Shown: positions 27,073-35,598 of the stretch, piece after piece | How positions within the stretch are numbered: the stretch's first letter is position 1 | Layout of the letters: every line of letters begins with the position of its first letter | NCBI GenBank assembly: GCA_012960155.1 | Contig: DUBU01000014.1 | Coordinates: forward strand, 51,687-115,686 | Length of the DNA stretch: 64,000 nt | Direction of reading: 5' to 3' | Source: Micavibrio sp. | Lineage (GTDB): Bacteria > Pseudomonadota > Alphaproteobacteria > Micavibrionales > Micavibrionaceae | Made by a program: the position numbers and the translations under genes | Notes under the pieces: model-generated | Seen by the model: only the letters and a program-made list of their open reading frames with translations | Database searches by the model: none | What the model was told of the DNA's origin: nothing

Positions 27073-28113
27073 ATGTTTTATTCGCGCCCTGATATAAAGC
27101 CTCTAGATTTAGATTTAAAAGAACTGCCAATTGATGAGGGCAGCCGTAATCTATATGGGCAAACAATTGATGGTACACATATCGGAATAAGACTGAGTAG
27201 CGGTCACCTAGAAGTAAGATCAAGTCATGCAGAAGGCACTAACAACTTTTTCGAAATGGAAAACATTCTCGTTAGCCAAAATATTTTTCCTTATTACATG
27301 GATCAGCCTAAACCTGATGTCTTTTGCGATCTTTTAGGTCTTACTGTCCAAGGTAAAAAAATAAAATCCGATTTACAGCAAAGTGGTTACGACCTCTCAG
27401 GAAACACTGTTTATTGGCACAGCATTCATCTTGCAACAAGGGTAAACGATATAACGCATTTCGTTTCTCTTATTATGAAGAAAATCCCAAAAATAAAGCT
27501 TCTTCAAATCGAACAAGACAGTGCGCTTAAAGAAAATCGCTGCCGCTCAATCGATTTTTTCATGAAACAAGACGACAGCGTGTACTTCATTCTAACTAAC
27601 AGCAATTTAGACGAAGTAGTTAGCGCTATTAATAAAGGCGCTCAATTGCACGAGGTTGTAGACTTTTATCTGCATTTAAATTCAATGTCGAAATTTTTAC
27701 ATTCTGATGCTAGCGGCAGAAAAGCCTTTAATGAACGCAAGCGTAAGGAAGATAGGCTCGATTACAAAGTTTCAGCTATTGAACAATATGCATTAAGCTG
27801 CTCATACAAAAAGCATAACGAGATTGCTTCTAATACCATGAAGAAAATTGCTGCTATAATTGACAGTTACTTTGTAAAAGGTGTTGAAATTTATGATCTT
27901 CAAACACATCAAAAATTAGATATGCCTAAAAATAATAACTACCCAAGTTACAGTCAAAAACTGCAAGAATGGTGCTCCGAAAAACCAAATCACTACCTTG
28001 CAGTATGGGTAGGAAAGCAGCCAATCAAAAATAAGGAAGACGAACCAGAGTATTCATACTTTGGCTATCGCCCTCTAAAAGAAAATTTTCTTAAGCGAAT
28101 TATAAAGTATTAG
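27073..28113 (+). CDS. AT-rich orphan protein of unknown function
   Basis: This 346-residue cytoplasmic protein has no signal peptide, membrane segment or motif I recognise. It is rich in Lys, Asn, Ile and aromatic residues, and its DNA is clearly poorer in G+C than its neighbours (line 27481-27540 has 21 of 60 G/C, line 28861-28920 in the next gene 32 of 60). The start has no good ribosome site. It sits between comM and an acyltransferase gene with no partner. Composition and lack of relatives in view suggest recent acquisition. I cannot say what it does. Confidence 0.7.
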   Translation: MFYSRPDIKPLDLDLKELPIDEGSRNLYGQTIDGTHIGIRLSSGHLEVRSSHAEGTNNFFEMENILVSQNIFPYYMDQPKPDVFCDLLGLTVQGKKIKSDLQQSGYDLSGNTVYWHSIHLATRVNDITHFVSLIMKKIPKIKLLQIEQDSALKENRCRSIDFFMKQDDSVYFILTNSNLDEVVSAINKGAQLHEVVDFYLHLNSMSKFLHSDASGRKAFNERKRKEDRLDYKVSAIEQYALSCSYKKHNEIASNTMKKIAAIIDSYFVKGVEIYDLQTHQKLDMPKNNNYPSYSQKLQEWCSEKPNHYLAVWVGKQPIKNKEDEPEYSYFGYRPLKENFLKRIIKY

Positions 28114-28224
28114 CCCAGCAGCGCTTATCCCCCTGTATCCCGCATCAAATCGCTTGCACCGCTGGACAGAAAGGCGCATAAATCGCACACTTTATTTGGT
28201 ATTAACGGCATAAGTTTTACGCCC

Positions 28225-29103
28225 ATGCTTCAGGCACGATCATTTACCTACGCTTCGGACGAGCAAAAATGGTGGCAGCAGAGCTTCATTCGCTGCGTCG
28301 AAGTATTTACAGGCCGCCTGAAAGTCTGGCGCCTCTACGCCGAATACTGCAAAGAATATCTCAGCACCGATGAAACCTTCTGGGATGCCGCCATCCGCAA
28401 GCTCGACCTGACCGTTAAATACGACCGCGATAAATTAGCCTCCATCCCGAAAACTGGGCCGCTGGTTGTGGTCGCCAATCACCCTTACGGCGTACTTGAT
28501 GGCGTGATCATCACCCATATGATGATGCGCGTACGTGATGATTTCAAAGTCCTGACCAACTCCGTGCTATGCCAAGCACCCGAGGCGAGCGCCGCCCTGC
28601 TGCCCATCGACTTCGCCACCACAGAAGAGGCCTTGCGCACCAATCTGCAAACCCGCAAAGCCGCGCGCGAAATCCTGAAAAATAATGGCTGCATCACCGT
28701 CTTCCCCGCAGGCGGCGTATCCACCATTCCGACATGGAAAGACAAAGTCGCGCAAGACACCGCATGGCAGCCTTTCATCGCGCGCCTTATTCAGGAATCC
28801 AAAGCCGATGTCGTGCCGATCTTTTTCGAAGGCCAGAACTCCCGCCTGTTTCAATGCGCAAGCCTGCTGTCCCCAACACTGCGCCTGTCACTATTTTTCA
28901 AGGAAGTCGCCGATAAGATCGGCTGCGAGATCGGCGTGGTCATCGGCGATCTGATTAAATTCGAGGACATCGCCCATATCAAAGACCGCGCTGCGCTGTG
29001 CCATCACTTACGCAAAGAAACATACCGCATTGGCGGCATGGACACGCTGCCCGAACCCAAGGCCGCCTACCGTCTGGATGACGGTAAACGCAAAGAGCGC
29101 TAA
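28225..29103 (+). CDS. lysophospholipid acyltransferase family protein (hemolysin-like, COG3176 type)
   Basis: This 292-residue protein carries the acyltransferase motifs VVVANHPYGVLDGV (the His-Asp block I with a five-residue spacing, as in the hemolysin-like group), TVFPAGGVST (block III) and VPIFFEGQNSRLFQCAS (block IV). There is no strong transmembrane helix; it should be a peripheral inner-membrane enzyme acylating a lysolipid or an ornithine-lipid-like acceptor. Which lipid it acylates is not evident. There is no clear Shine-Dalgarno site before the ATG at 28225. The upstream neighbour is the AT-rich orphan, so it may have its own promoter in the 111-base gap. Confidence 0.85.
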   Translation: MLQARSFTYASDEQKWWQQSFIRCVEVFTGRLKVWRLYAEYCKEYLSTDETFWDAAIRKLDLTVKYDRDKLASIPKTGPLVVVANHPYGVLDGVIITHMMMRVRDDFKVLTNSVLCQAPEASAALLPIDFATTEEALRTNLQTRKAAREILKNNGCITVFPAGGVSTIPTWKDKVAQDTAWQPFIARLIQESKADVVPIFFEGQNSRLFQCASLLSPTLRLSLFFKEVADKIGCEIGVVIGDLIKFEDIAHIKDRAALCHHLRKETYRIGGMDTLPEPKAAYRLDDGKRKER

Positions 29104-29247
29104 CCCGCGCTGGGCTTTACATAGTAATAGATCAAATACCATATTACATTAACGGCTTCTTTAATGAATCCCTGTAAAACTACTCCTATGGTCGCGGCAC
29201 TTATCCGCCGTATGAGAGTAAATAATAACGACTAGGGTGTAGGAATT

Positions 29248-29856
29248 ATGTTTGATCCATTAAGCAGAGCCGATCTGGCAAAATTACAGGCAAAGTTTAT
29301 TGTGCCGATTGTTGTTGACCAGATGCTGCGTGATGAAGAGCCGCTCGATGATATTGCAGAGCAGGCCATGAACGATATTATTTCCGAGTTGCAGCCTGAT
29401 ACGGCGCTGCTCTGTATTGCATTATGCGCGCGCCATATTGCCGCAACAGCCACCGATATGCAGGAAGGCAAAGCCCTTGCTATCGAAGCCGATAAAATCG
29501 TCGAAGAATACGGCCCGCTATGGATTGCCTATGAAAATGGCGGTCAAAATCTTGACCCTGTGATTGTGCGCGAAATCCTGTCTTACATTCCCGAAGATCT
29601 GGAATCACTATTCGTGCTGATGGAAAACTTGCTAACTGCACTTGAAGAAGATCACTGCATCGCCGCCATTCTCTGCGATATCCTCTGCGGCCAGATCGAG
29701 GTTCATGTCGTTAACGCCGAAGACCAGCTCAACGCATTGAACGTTGAACCGCAAATCCGCGGCAATACACAGGCAGCAGAACAACAGGCGCAGCAAACAT
29801 ACAGCGATAATGTCATCGCTTTCCCTGTTGCACCGCGAGATAACGCCCGCGCCTAA
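29248..29856 (+). CDS. hypothetical acidic protein
   Basis: This 202-residue acidic, largely helical protein lacks a signal peptide and recognisable domain. It is cysteine-bearing in the core (LLCIALCARHI, DHCIAAILCDILCGQ). The C-terminus is a Gln-rich linker followed by DNVIAFPVAPRDNARA. The site TAGGAATT before the ATG at 29248 is acceptable. The gene 29933-30733 follows 76 bases later in the same direction and ends with a similar hydrophobic tail (TVLEFKAPVKVP). I infer that they are expressed together or function together, but I cannot name a function. Confidence 0.75.
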   Translation: MFDPLSRADLAKLQAKFIVPIVVDQMLRDEEPLDDIAEQAMNDIISELQPDTALLCIALCARHIAATATDMQEGKALAIEADKIVEEYGPLWIAYENGGQNLDPVIVREILSYIPEDLESLFVLMENLLTALEEDHCIAAILCDILCGQIEVHVVNAEDQLNALNVEPQIRGNTQAAEQQAQQTYSDNVIAFPVAPRDNARA

Positions 29857-29894
29857 CGGGCGTTTAACCTTCCCATTTTCGATAAACTCTGCTA

Positions 29895-29932
29895 CGATCC
29901 CTCCAATATGAAAATATAAAAAGGGAGGATCG
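29895..29932 (+). promoter_or_regulatory. SD-sequestering hairpin before the start of gene 29933
   Basis: CGATCCCTCC at 29895-29904 can pair with GGAGGATCG at 29924-29932 with a single bulged C at 29899, giving nine base pairs. The right arm is the ribosome binding site and ends directly before the ATG at 29933. The 19-base loop is AT-only except its last G. Unless the hairpin opens, initiation should be low. Confidence 0.55.
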
Positions 29933-30733
29933 ATGTCGGATATTCACGGCTTCACACTGGGACGCGGCACTTTACGTGCTTTATTTCATGCGCAAGGACA
30001 ATTGGTAAATGCCCATAATCGCGCGCTGCTGTTTTACGCGGCCGAAGTGATTAATGCCGCCAAACCGCATCTTGACCCGCAAACCCACGAAGACGCGATT
30101 AACAGCGCCAAAGCCCTCGCACCGCTGAAAGATGATCCGTATAACATCGATTGCCTGATGGGCTTTCAGGTCAATGGCACACTCGCCGCGGCGTTAGAGG
30201 TACTGGCAGACATCAAAGATACGGATCTTGGCAATGAGTCTCTGAACGCGCTGGTTGCCAAAACCCATGATTACATCGATATGGCCCGCAGCATTCAGCA
30301 GCCTGAATATCAAGACGGCGTTGTCCATGTTTCTCAAATCGACCCCGTACTGGCCGCAGAATTTGTAAATCTGTATATGCGCCAATTCGTCAGCAGCAAG
30401 TCGCCTCTAACAGCAAATCTTATGAGCAACCCGCTAGCACAAGATAAACGCGACCATTTGTACGAAGTCGGCGAAGATAACAAAGACTATATTTCAATCC
30501 TGCTCGACGATCTATCCGCCGAGGCCGATTATTGCCGCCACATCGCGCAATCAAATGCAGGCATGGATGAATACGACCCGCGTATGTACCGCCTGTACCA
30601 GCTATTCCAAAGCACAGCCGTCTTTGACTGGCGTCAATACGAAGAAGGCGCAGCAGCCAAAGAAAATATGCCGCAAGCCACAGTGCTGGAATTCAAAGCC
30701 CCTGTAAAAGTGCCGAAAATCTCGCACGGCTAA
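29933..30733 (+). CDS. hypothetical protein
   Basis: This 266-residue soluble, helical protein has no signal peptide and no family I recognise. Its N-terminus is SDIHGFTLGRGTLRALFHAQGQLV and the tail is ATVLEFKAPVKVPKISHG. The mRNA leader folds onto the ribosome site (see 29895-29932), so translation may be controlled. It converges on tadA, with the stop codons adjacent at 30733 and 30734. The gene 29248-29856 lies upstream on the same strand. Confidence 0.75.
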   Translation: MSDIHGFTLGRGTLRALFHAQGQLVNAHNRALLFYAAEVINAAKPHLDPQTHEDAINSAKALAPLKDDPYNIDCLMGFQVNGTLAAALEVLADIKDTDLGNESLNALVAKTHDYIDMARSIQQPEYQDGVVHVSQIDPVLAAEFVNLYMRQFVSSKSPLTANLMSNPLAQDKRDHLYEVGEDNKDYISILLDDLSAEADYCRHIAQSNAGMDEYDPRMYRLYQLFQSTAVFDWRQYEEGAAAKENMPQATVLEFKAPVKVPKISHG

Positions 30734-31201
30734 TCAGCCCTTACGCTTCGCTTTAAAGAAATTTTTAAGCGTATCGCCGCAAATATCGGCAGCGATACCG
30801 CTAACCACTTGCGGCTTATGATGGCAGGTCGGCTGGCTATAGAACTGCGCCCCGTGATCAACGCCGCCGCCTTTGGCATCAGCTGCGCCATAAACCAGCT
30901 TACGGATGCGGGCAAAACTAATCGCCGCCGCACACATCGTGCAAGGCTCTAACGTTACATACAGATCATATTCAGGAATACGCTGCGCCCCTGTCTGCGC
31001 GCACATCTCGCGGATGACCAAGACTTCGGCATGGGCGCTGGGGTCGTTTAGCTCCCGCGTGCGATTGCCATTACGCGCAACGATCTCACCGCTTTCAATA
31101 TGCACCAGCACAGCACCGATCGGCACTTCATCACGTGCCGCAGCTTTATTTGCCTCTTCCAGTGCAGCCTGCATATAGGTATAGTCGGGATCATCATTCA
31201 T
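30734..31201 (-). CDS. tadA: tRNA-specific adenosine deaminase TadA
   Basis: This 155-residue deaminase converts the wobble adenosine of tRNA-Arg(ACG) to inosine. It has the zinc and catalytic motifs HAEVLVI (His-Ala-Glu) and [16 protein letters not shown] (PCxxC), and the substrate-binding [11 protein letters not shown] segment. The length matches the family. It starts at the ATG at 31201, only 21 bases from the divergent rluB start, so promoter elements must extend into one or both genes. Confidence 0.97.
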   Translation of the reverse strand: MNDDPDYTYMQAALEEANKAAARDEVPIGAVLVHIESGEIVARNGNRTRELNDPSAHAEVLVIREMCAQTGAQRIPEYDLYVTLEPCTMCAAAISFARIRKLVYGAADAKGGGVDHGAQFYSQPTCHHKPQVVSGIAADICGDTLKNFFKAKRKG

Positions 31202-31222
31202 AACCGTATCGTATGGCAGAAC

Positions 31223-31969
31223 ATGACAGAAGGCAAAACAGAATCAGACGGCAAAGAACGTATCGCCAAATATATGGCGCGTGCAGGCCTATGTTCCCGC
31301 CGCGAAGCCGAGCGCTGGATCGAGGCAGGCCGTGTTTCCGTCAATGGCCAAAAACTCGATAGCCCCGCCTTCACCGTGTCAGACTCTGATCGCGTACTCG
31401 TCGATAACAAACCCGTCCGTAAAAAAGAAGCCACGCGCCTATTCATGTACCACAAACCTGCTGGTCTGGTTACAACCCAAAAAGACGAACGCGGCCGTAA
31501 AACAGTCTTTGACGCGCTGCCGCCTGAAATGCCGCGCGTTGTGTCTGTCGGCCGCCTTGATATGAATACCGAAGGCCTGCTGCTGCTGACCAATGACGGA
31601 GAATTATCACGCCATCTGGAATTACCTGCCACAGGCTGGAAACGCCGCTACCGCGTCCGTGCCTATGGCGATATCACGCAAGACCAGCTGGATAAGCTGG
31701 AAAAGGGCATCACCCATGAAGGTATTAAATACGGTTCTATCGAAGCCACACTCGGCAAAAAACAAGGCGATAACATCTGGCTGGAAATGGCCATTCGCGA
31801 AGGTAAAAACCGCGAAATCCGCAAAATATGTGAAGCGCTGGGTTTAAAAGTAAACCGCCTGATCCGCCTGTCTTACGGCCCCTTCCAGCTTGGCAGCCTT
31901 GAAAAAGGCGCGATCAAAGAAGTCCCCGCCAAGGTGATCAAAGAGCAAATCCCTAACTTCAAAGGCTGA
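31223..31969 (+). CDS. rluB: 23S rRNA pseudouridine synthase RluB-like
   Basis: From the ATG at 31223 this is 248 residues: an S4 RNA-binding domain ([32 protein letters not shown]), then the RsuA/RluB/RluE/RluF catalytic domain with [21 protein letters not shown], whose Asp is the nucleophile, and [20 protein letters not shown]. It isomerises a uridine of 23S rRNA; the RluB assignment rather than RluE/F is by overall pattern. The longer open frame upstream runs into tadA and is not used. rsmD follows five bases downstream, so the two form an rRNA-modification operon. Confidence 0.93.
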   Translation: MTEGKTESDGKERIAKYMARAGLCSRREAERWIEAGRVSVNGQKLDSPAFTVSDSDRVLVDNKPVRKKEATRLFMYHKPAGLVTTQKDERGRKTVFDALPPEMPRVVSVGRLDMNTEGLLLLTNDGELSRHLELPATGWKRRYRVRAYGDITQDQLDKLEKGITHEGIKYGSIEATLGKKQGDNIWLEMAIREGKNREIRKICEALGLKVNRLIRLSYGPFQLGSLEKGAIKEVPAKVIKEQIPNFKG

Positions 31970-31974
31970 TATCC

Positions 31975-32517
31975 ATGCGCATTACCTCAGGCAGTGCCAA
32001 AGGCCGCAAGTTAAACGTCCCCAAGGGCAATGATATCCGCCCGACCACAGATAAAGTACGTCAGGCCATCTTTAATATCCTGCTATCCTACGATTTGCCT
32101 GTTAATGCAAATATTATCGATATGTTCTGCGGCAGCGGCGCGCTGGGTTTGGAAGGCCTGTCCCGTGGCGCGTCCCACGCCATTCTGATTGACCGCGATA
32201 CGGCCACCGCCAAAGACAACGCGCAGGATTTAGGCTTTGCCGACCAAACAACCATATTGCGCAAAGACGCGACCAAAATCGGTACGCGTCCGGAAACCAT
32301 GCCGCAAGCAGATCTGGTCTTTGCCGACCCGCCCTATAATAAGGATTTGCTCGTGCCTTCACTGACCGCGCTAAAAGACGGCGGCTGGCTCACTGATGAT
32401 GCTGTGATTATCGCTGAAACAGAAAAACAATTCGATTGGCCGCAAGTCGCAGGCTTTACCTTGCAAGACAGGCGCCTATACGGTGATTGTCGCATTCATA
32501 TCCTTACGACGGAATAA
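31975..32517 (+). CDS. rsmD: 16S rRNA (guanine-966-N2) methyltransferase RsmD
   Basis: This 180-residue enzyme has RITSGSAKGRKLNVPKGNDIRPTTDKVRQAIFNIL at its N-terminus, the SAM-binding FCGSGALGLEGLSRGA and the catalytic LVFADPPYNKDLL (DPPY). It methylates a guanine in 16S rRNA of assembling 30S particles. It is the second gene after rluB (five-base gap). The 3' end overlaps the convergent uppP gene by 14 bases. Confidence 0.95.
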   Translation: MRITSGSAKGRKLNVPKGNDIRPTTDKVRQAIFNILLSYDLPVNANIIDMFCGSGALGLEGLSRGASHAILIDRDTATAKDNAQDLGFADQTTILRKDATKIGTRPETMPQADLVFADPPYNKDLLVPSLTALKDGGWLTDDAVIIAETEKQFDWPQVAGFTLQDRRLYGDCRIHILTTE

Positions 32518-33328
32518 CCCCGCCATAAATCAGGCCCAGCAATAAAACGCCCAGCGCAATGCGGTAAATAACAAACGGCGTAAAACTCGCCTTTTCCAGC
32601 CAGCGCATCATCAAATGAAGCGCCACAAGCGCCGATAAAAACGAAAACACAATAGCAAATAATACATCCAGCCCCAGCGCAAGATTACCGCTTTCCAGCA
32701 GCGATAAACTGCCCAGCGCGCCCGCACCGCTAATCGCGACCATGGCCAGCAGCATTGAAAATCTGGCACTCTCTGTACGGCTGACGCCTAGAAAACGCGC
32801 CGCTGTCATTGTAATACCCGAACGGCTAACCCCGGGGATCAAGGCCAAGACCTGCGCCGCACCGACGATCAAAGCATCTTTAAGCCCCATATCTTCAACC
32901 GTACGCGTCTGTGAACCCTTTTTATCTGCGACCCACAGCACAATGCCGAAGACAAGCGTACACCACGCCGTCACCGTCACAGACCTCCACATATCGGGCA
33001 TCATACTATGCAATATAAACCCGACAATAATCACAGGCAGTGAAGCCACTATCACATAAACAAGCATGTTTCGCCCTTTATGATCCGCGCCCTTGCCCTG
33101 TGCTGTACATACGCAGCCACACAGCATCGCCATGACATCCTTACGAAAATACAGCAGCACCGCAAACAGCGTCCCCACATGAACGGCAATATCCAAGATC
33201 AGGTTCATTTCGGCGCCGCGATGCCCCAGCGCCTCATGCGCCAAAATCAAATGCCCGCTGGAACTGATCGGCAGAAACTCGGAAAGACCCTGAACAAGGG
33301 CAAGGATGACAATGTGTAAAAGCGGCAT
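32504..33328 (-). CDS. uppP: undecaprenyl-diphosphatase UppP/BacA
   Basis: This 274-residue, eight-helix membrane enzyme dephosphorylates undecaprenyl diphosphate so the carrier can be reused for peptidoglycan and LPS synthesis. It contains the (E/Q)xxxE region ALVQGLSEFLPISSSGHLIL and the PGxSRSxxT motif LIPGVSRSGITMTAARFLGVSR. It converges on rsmD, with 14 bases shared, and is divergent from a small membrane protein at 33381. Length and motifs are standard. Confidence 0.97.
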   Translation of the reverse strand: MPLLHIVILALVQGLSEFLPISSSGHLILAHEALGHRGAEMNLILDIAVHVGTLFAVLLYFRKDVMAMLCGCVCTAQGKGADHKGRNMLVYVIVASLPVIIVGFILHSMMPDMWRSVTVTAWCTLVFGIVLWVADKKGSQTRTVEDMGLKDALIVGAAQVLALIPGVSRSGITMTAARFLGVSRTESARFSMLLAMVAISGAGALGSLSLLESGNLALGLDVLFAIVFSFLSALVALHLMMRWLEKASFTPFVIYRIALGVLLLGLIYGGVIPS

Positions 33329-33380
33329 TATGATAGAACCTTGATTCGAAACTTACCAAAGCTTAGAGCATTTTAAACGC

Positions 33381-33587
33381 ATGATCTATCTCTTCGGCAC
33401 GTTAGGCTTTATCGCAGGCTTCTTCTTGGGGCAACTCTTACTGCTACGCATGTTGCGTAACGTCCCCAAAGACGAGCTGATGCTCAATAAATCACTACAC
33501 TGGAAATACGGTGTTCTGAACTGGGCCGTGGCGCTGATCACAGCCGCCAGCGCCGTTTATATCTATAAATACTTCTTCCTGCTTTAA
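33381..33587 (+). CDS. small two-helix membrane protein
   Basis: This 68-residue protein has one hydrophobic helix at residues about 2-25 (GTLGFIAGFFLGQLLLLRML) and another at about 48-68 (NWAVALITAASAVYIYKYFFLL), joined by a polar loop with KDELMLNKSLHWKYG. No signal sequence cleavage is expected. It is unknown but could be an accessory inner-membrane protein. Its last four bases overlap the convergent smr gene. Confidence 0.7.
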   Translation: MIYLFGTLGFIAGFFLGQLLLLRMLRNVPKDELMLNKSLHWKYGVLNWAVALITAASAVYIYKYFFLL

Positions 33588-34105
33588 CGCTGACGGCGCA
33601 GCAGCACATACAGCGCACCATCGCCGCCATGCTTACCCTTGGAAAAGTAATGCTGCAAGACCAGCGGCGCTATCGCCCCTTCATAAAGCCAGCGTGGCAC
33701 TTCCTGACGCAGGATACCCTTATTCTCCATGCCCTTACCCGTAATCACCAGCACAGACCGCATCCCCCGCGCATGACAGCGCAATATGAAGTTTTCCAGC
33801 GCCTCATGCGCCTGTAAGCGGTTTTTACCGTGTAAATCAAGACTAGCCTCGATCTTCATCTGCCCGCGGCGCAGCTTTTCTTCGGTGCGGCGATCCAGAT
33901 CACGCGCAGGTTCTTGCGGTGCAGGACGCGGCATATCGCGCTCCTCGATAAACATCGGTATATCCCGCTCGGCTCTGCCGGCAGGCTTTTTCGCTTTGCT
34001 ATCCTGTTTAAAATCCAGATTAACCTTCTCGCGCCCCTTAAGCGGCTTAACGCCCTTTGTCACATGGGCCCATAAATCCAGATCTTCATCATTTTCGTCA
34101 GACAT
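33584..34105 (-). CDS. Smr-domain (MutS2-like) protein
   Basis: This 173-residue protein consists of a basic N-terminal half (residues about 1-80) and a C-terminal Smr domain with SLDLHGKNRLQAHEALENFI, VITGKGMENKGILRQEVPRWL and VLQHYFSKGKHGGDGALYVLLRR. The DxH motif DLHG and GKG loop match small MutS-related nucleases. It may cut structured DNA or RNA; activity in this protein is inferred. It has no obvious partner and its start lies about 110 bases from the divergent 34217 gene. Confidence 0.9.
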   Translation of the reverse strand: MSDENDEDLDLWAHVTKGVKPLKGREKVNLDFKQDSKAKKPAGRAERDIPMFIEERDMPRPAPQEPARDLDRRTEEKLRRGQMKIEASLDLHGKNRLQAHEALENFILRCHARGMRSVLVITGKGMENKGILRQEVPRWLYEGAIAPLVLQHYFSKGKHGGDGALYVLLRRQR

Positions 34106-34158
34106 TTTTTTATATGTAATTTAAGGGTTTGTTACTTTTTAAAACGTATGATTTTTAT

Positions 34159-34184
34159 TATACTGTAATACTAATCTAGTATTA
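34159..34184 (+). promoter_or_regulatory. TATACT -10 with adjacent 19-base palindrome
   Basis: TATACT at 34159-34164 looks like a -10 element, although the -35 is poor. TAATACTA (34166-34173) and TAGTATTA (34177-34184) form perfect eight-base arms with a three-base spacer. The palindrome would cover the transcription start, so it may be an operator for the gene at 34217. Confidence 0.4.
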
Positions 34185-34216
34185 GGTTAGCCAAGGTAAC
34201 GGATAAAGTACATTAA

Positions 34217-34984
34217 ATGCAAAAAATCGGCTCAACCGCTGTAAAATTTGTTTCTCTCTCTATATTCGCAGTGTGCCTTATATTTGCTGCACCGCACGCT
34301 CACAGCCAACAACTGGAATATAACGATTCTGAGAAAGTCGGCTTCGCGTTCTATCAATTTATCAATTCAGAACCTGATTTTGACTCCTGGGTAGAAAATA
34401 CTGACGCCTATATAGAGGCAAAACCTGTCGAAAAGCAAAAAATGATGCAGCGTGAAACTGTGCGTTTGCGCAACGCCTTCTATCACTATATTCCCGATCA
34501 GGATTTGGTGAAATTTACTGTCAAAGCCAAAGTTGAAGTCTCGAACTACTACCATCGCAGCCAGATGGAAGGCATCAAAACAGATGTAAAAATCACACTC
34601 CAAGGCATCCCGGAGAACTACTTCCCATTTCAGGTCGGCGAGATGTGGATCGCGGTCGTCGCACAAGATCTGGAAAAGCTTCTGCACCAGACAATGAGTT
34701 CTAACGAATATAACGTTTTCGCCAAGAAAATCGGTTTCGATAAGCGCATTTACGCTCTTCAAGATGTTCTGAATATTGAATTCAGACTAAGGCCCATTTC
34801 CGCGGACAGCGAAGCACCGATTATGCTGGCTGACATACCTATGTGGCTCATGCTGGCGGAGATCGGCAGTATGGAAGCATGGATCGATGTAGGCGGCAAC
34901 CAGCGTCAATACGTCCTCGAACACCACGCAGACTGGTATTACCCGCAGGAACAGAACGAAATTCTTGACCTTTACGGTCGCTAA
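34217..34984 (+). CDS. exported hypothetical protein
   Basis: This 255-residue protein has a signal peptide (VKFVSLSIFAVCLIFAAPHAHS/QQ). The mature part is alpha/beta and contains KFTVKAKVEVSNYYHRSQMEGIKTDVKITLQGIPENYFPFQVGEMWIAVV and a conserved-looking IEFRLRPISADSEAPIMLADIPMWLMLAEIGSMEAWID; I recognise no family. It should reside in the periplasm. The gene is followed 56 bases later by 35041-35598, with an inverted repeat in the gap. Confidence 0.75.
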   Translation: MQKIGSTAVKFVSLSIFAVCLIFAAPHAHSQQLEYNDSEKVGFAFYQFINSEPDFDSWVENTDAYIEAKPVEKQKMMQRETVRLRNAFYHYIPDQDLVKFTVKAKVEVSNYYHRSQMEGIKTDVKITLQGIPENYFPFQVGEMWIAVVAQDLEKLLHQTMSSNEYNVFAKKIGFDKRIYALQDVLNIEFRLRPISADSEAPIMLADIPMWLMLAEIGSMEAWIDVGGNQRQYVLEHHADWYYPQEQNEILDLYGR

Positions 34985-34985
34985 G

Positions 34986-35040
34986 AACTGCGTAATACTG
35001 CTTATTCCCTTAACGTTATTATTATTTACGGGTCGCAGTT
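34986..35040 (+). promoter_or_regulatory. inverted repeat closing onto the start codon of gene 35041
   Basis: AACTGCG at 34986-34992 is the exact complement of CGCAGTT at 35034-35040, which is directly followed by the ATG at 35041. The 41-base interior is AT-rich and holds the weak ribosome site ACGGG at 35029-35032. The stem could restrict initiation; it is not followed by a T-run and is not a terminator. Confidence 0.35.
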
Positions 35041-35598
35041 ATGCTTTCACGCCTCGATTCAATTTTTAAAACGCAGTTCAGGCACGCTGAGAACACCGAC
35101 ACACGCCAAGCCATTCAGCGCCGCGAACAAGATCAGCGCCGCAAAAACGAAGATGATAAACCTAACTACGACGAATCAGAGCTCTGGCACGACGACATTA
35201 CAGTCTCTGTGGCTTCCGTTAAAAACATCCTCAAGCAGCTTACTTCAGCAAAGCCGCAGGATACCGCATCAACTACGCAGCCAGATGATGTAACCATTTT
35301 CTCGCCGCAAAATGATCCGGAAACTGATGACAGCAATCCGCGCTCCGAGCAAGCCGCCAAGGCAGCTATGGCCTATAAAAGGACGTGGCAAACAACCCAT
35401 CCCGAAGAAACAAGCTTTACACCGCCACCTGAAAACCTTCCTGATATTTCTCTGGCAGCAACAGAAATGCGTATGATTAATGATTTAATTGCAGATTTGG
35501 ATACGTTATTGGCAAGAGACGTTCACAACCTGACACTGGAAAAAAGCGACAGCTTCCTGCAATCCCTGCAAATCGCCGTCGAAAAGGCTTTAGGCTAG
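35041..35598 (+). CDS. hypothetical protein, polar, probably partly disordered
   Basis: This 185-residue protein has an arginine- and glutamine-rich start ([35 protein letters not shown]), a Ser/Thr/Pro-rich middle (residues about 75-135) and a helical C-terminus ([30 protein letters not shown]). It has no signal peptide or membrane segment. I do not recognise it. It follows an exported unknown protein and converges on the winged-helix gene with a nine-base overlap. Confidence 0.7.
   Translation: MLSRLDSIFKTQFRHAENTDTRQAIQRREQDQRRKNEDDKPNYDESELWHDDITVSVASVKNILKQLTSAKPQDTASTTQPDDVTIFSPQNDPETDDSNPRSEQAAKAAMAYKRTWQTTHPEETSFTPPPENLPDISLAATEMRMINDLIADLDTLLARDVHNLTLEKSDSFLQSLQIAVEKALG

Noticed and set aside
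30194-30385. Short opposite-strand and out-of-frame open frames throughout the window
   Set aside because: They lie inside longer genes with recognisable products, have no ribosome sites and look like shadows of the codon bias.
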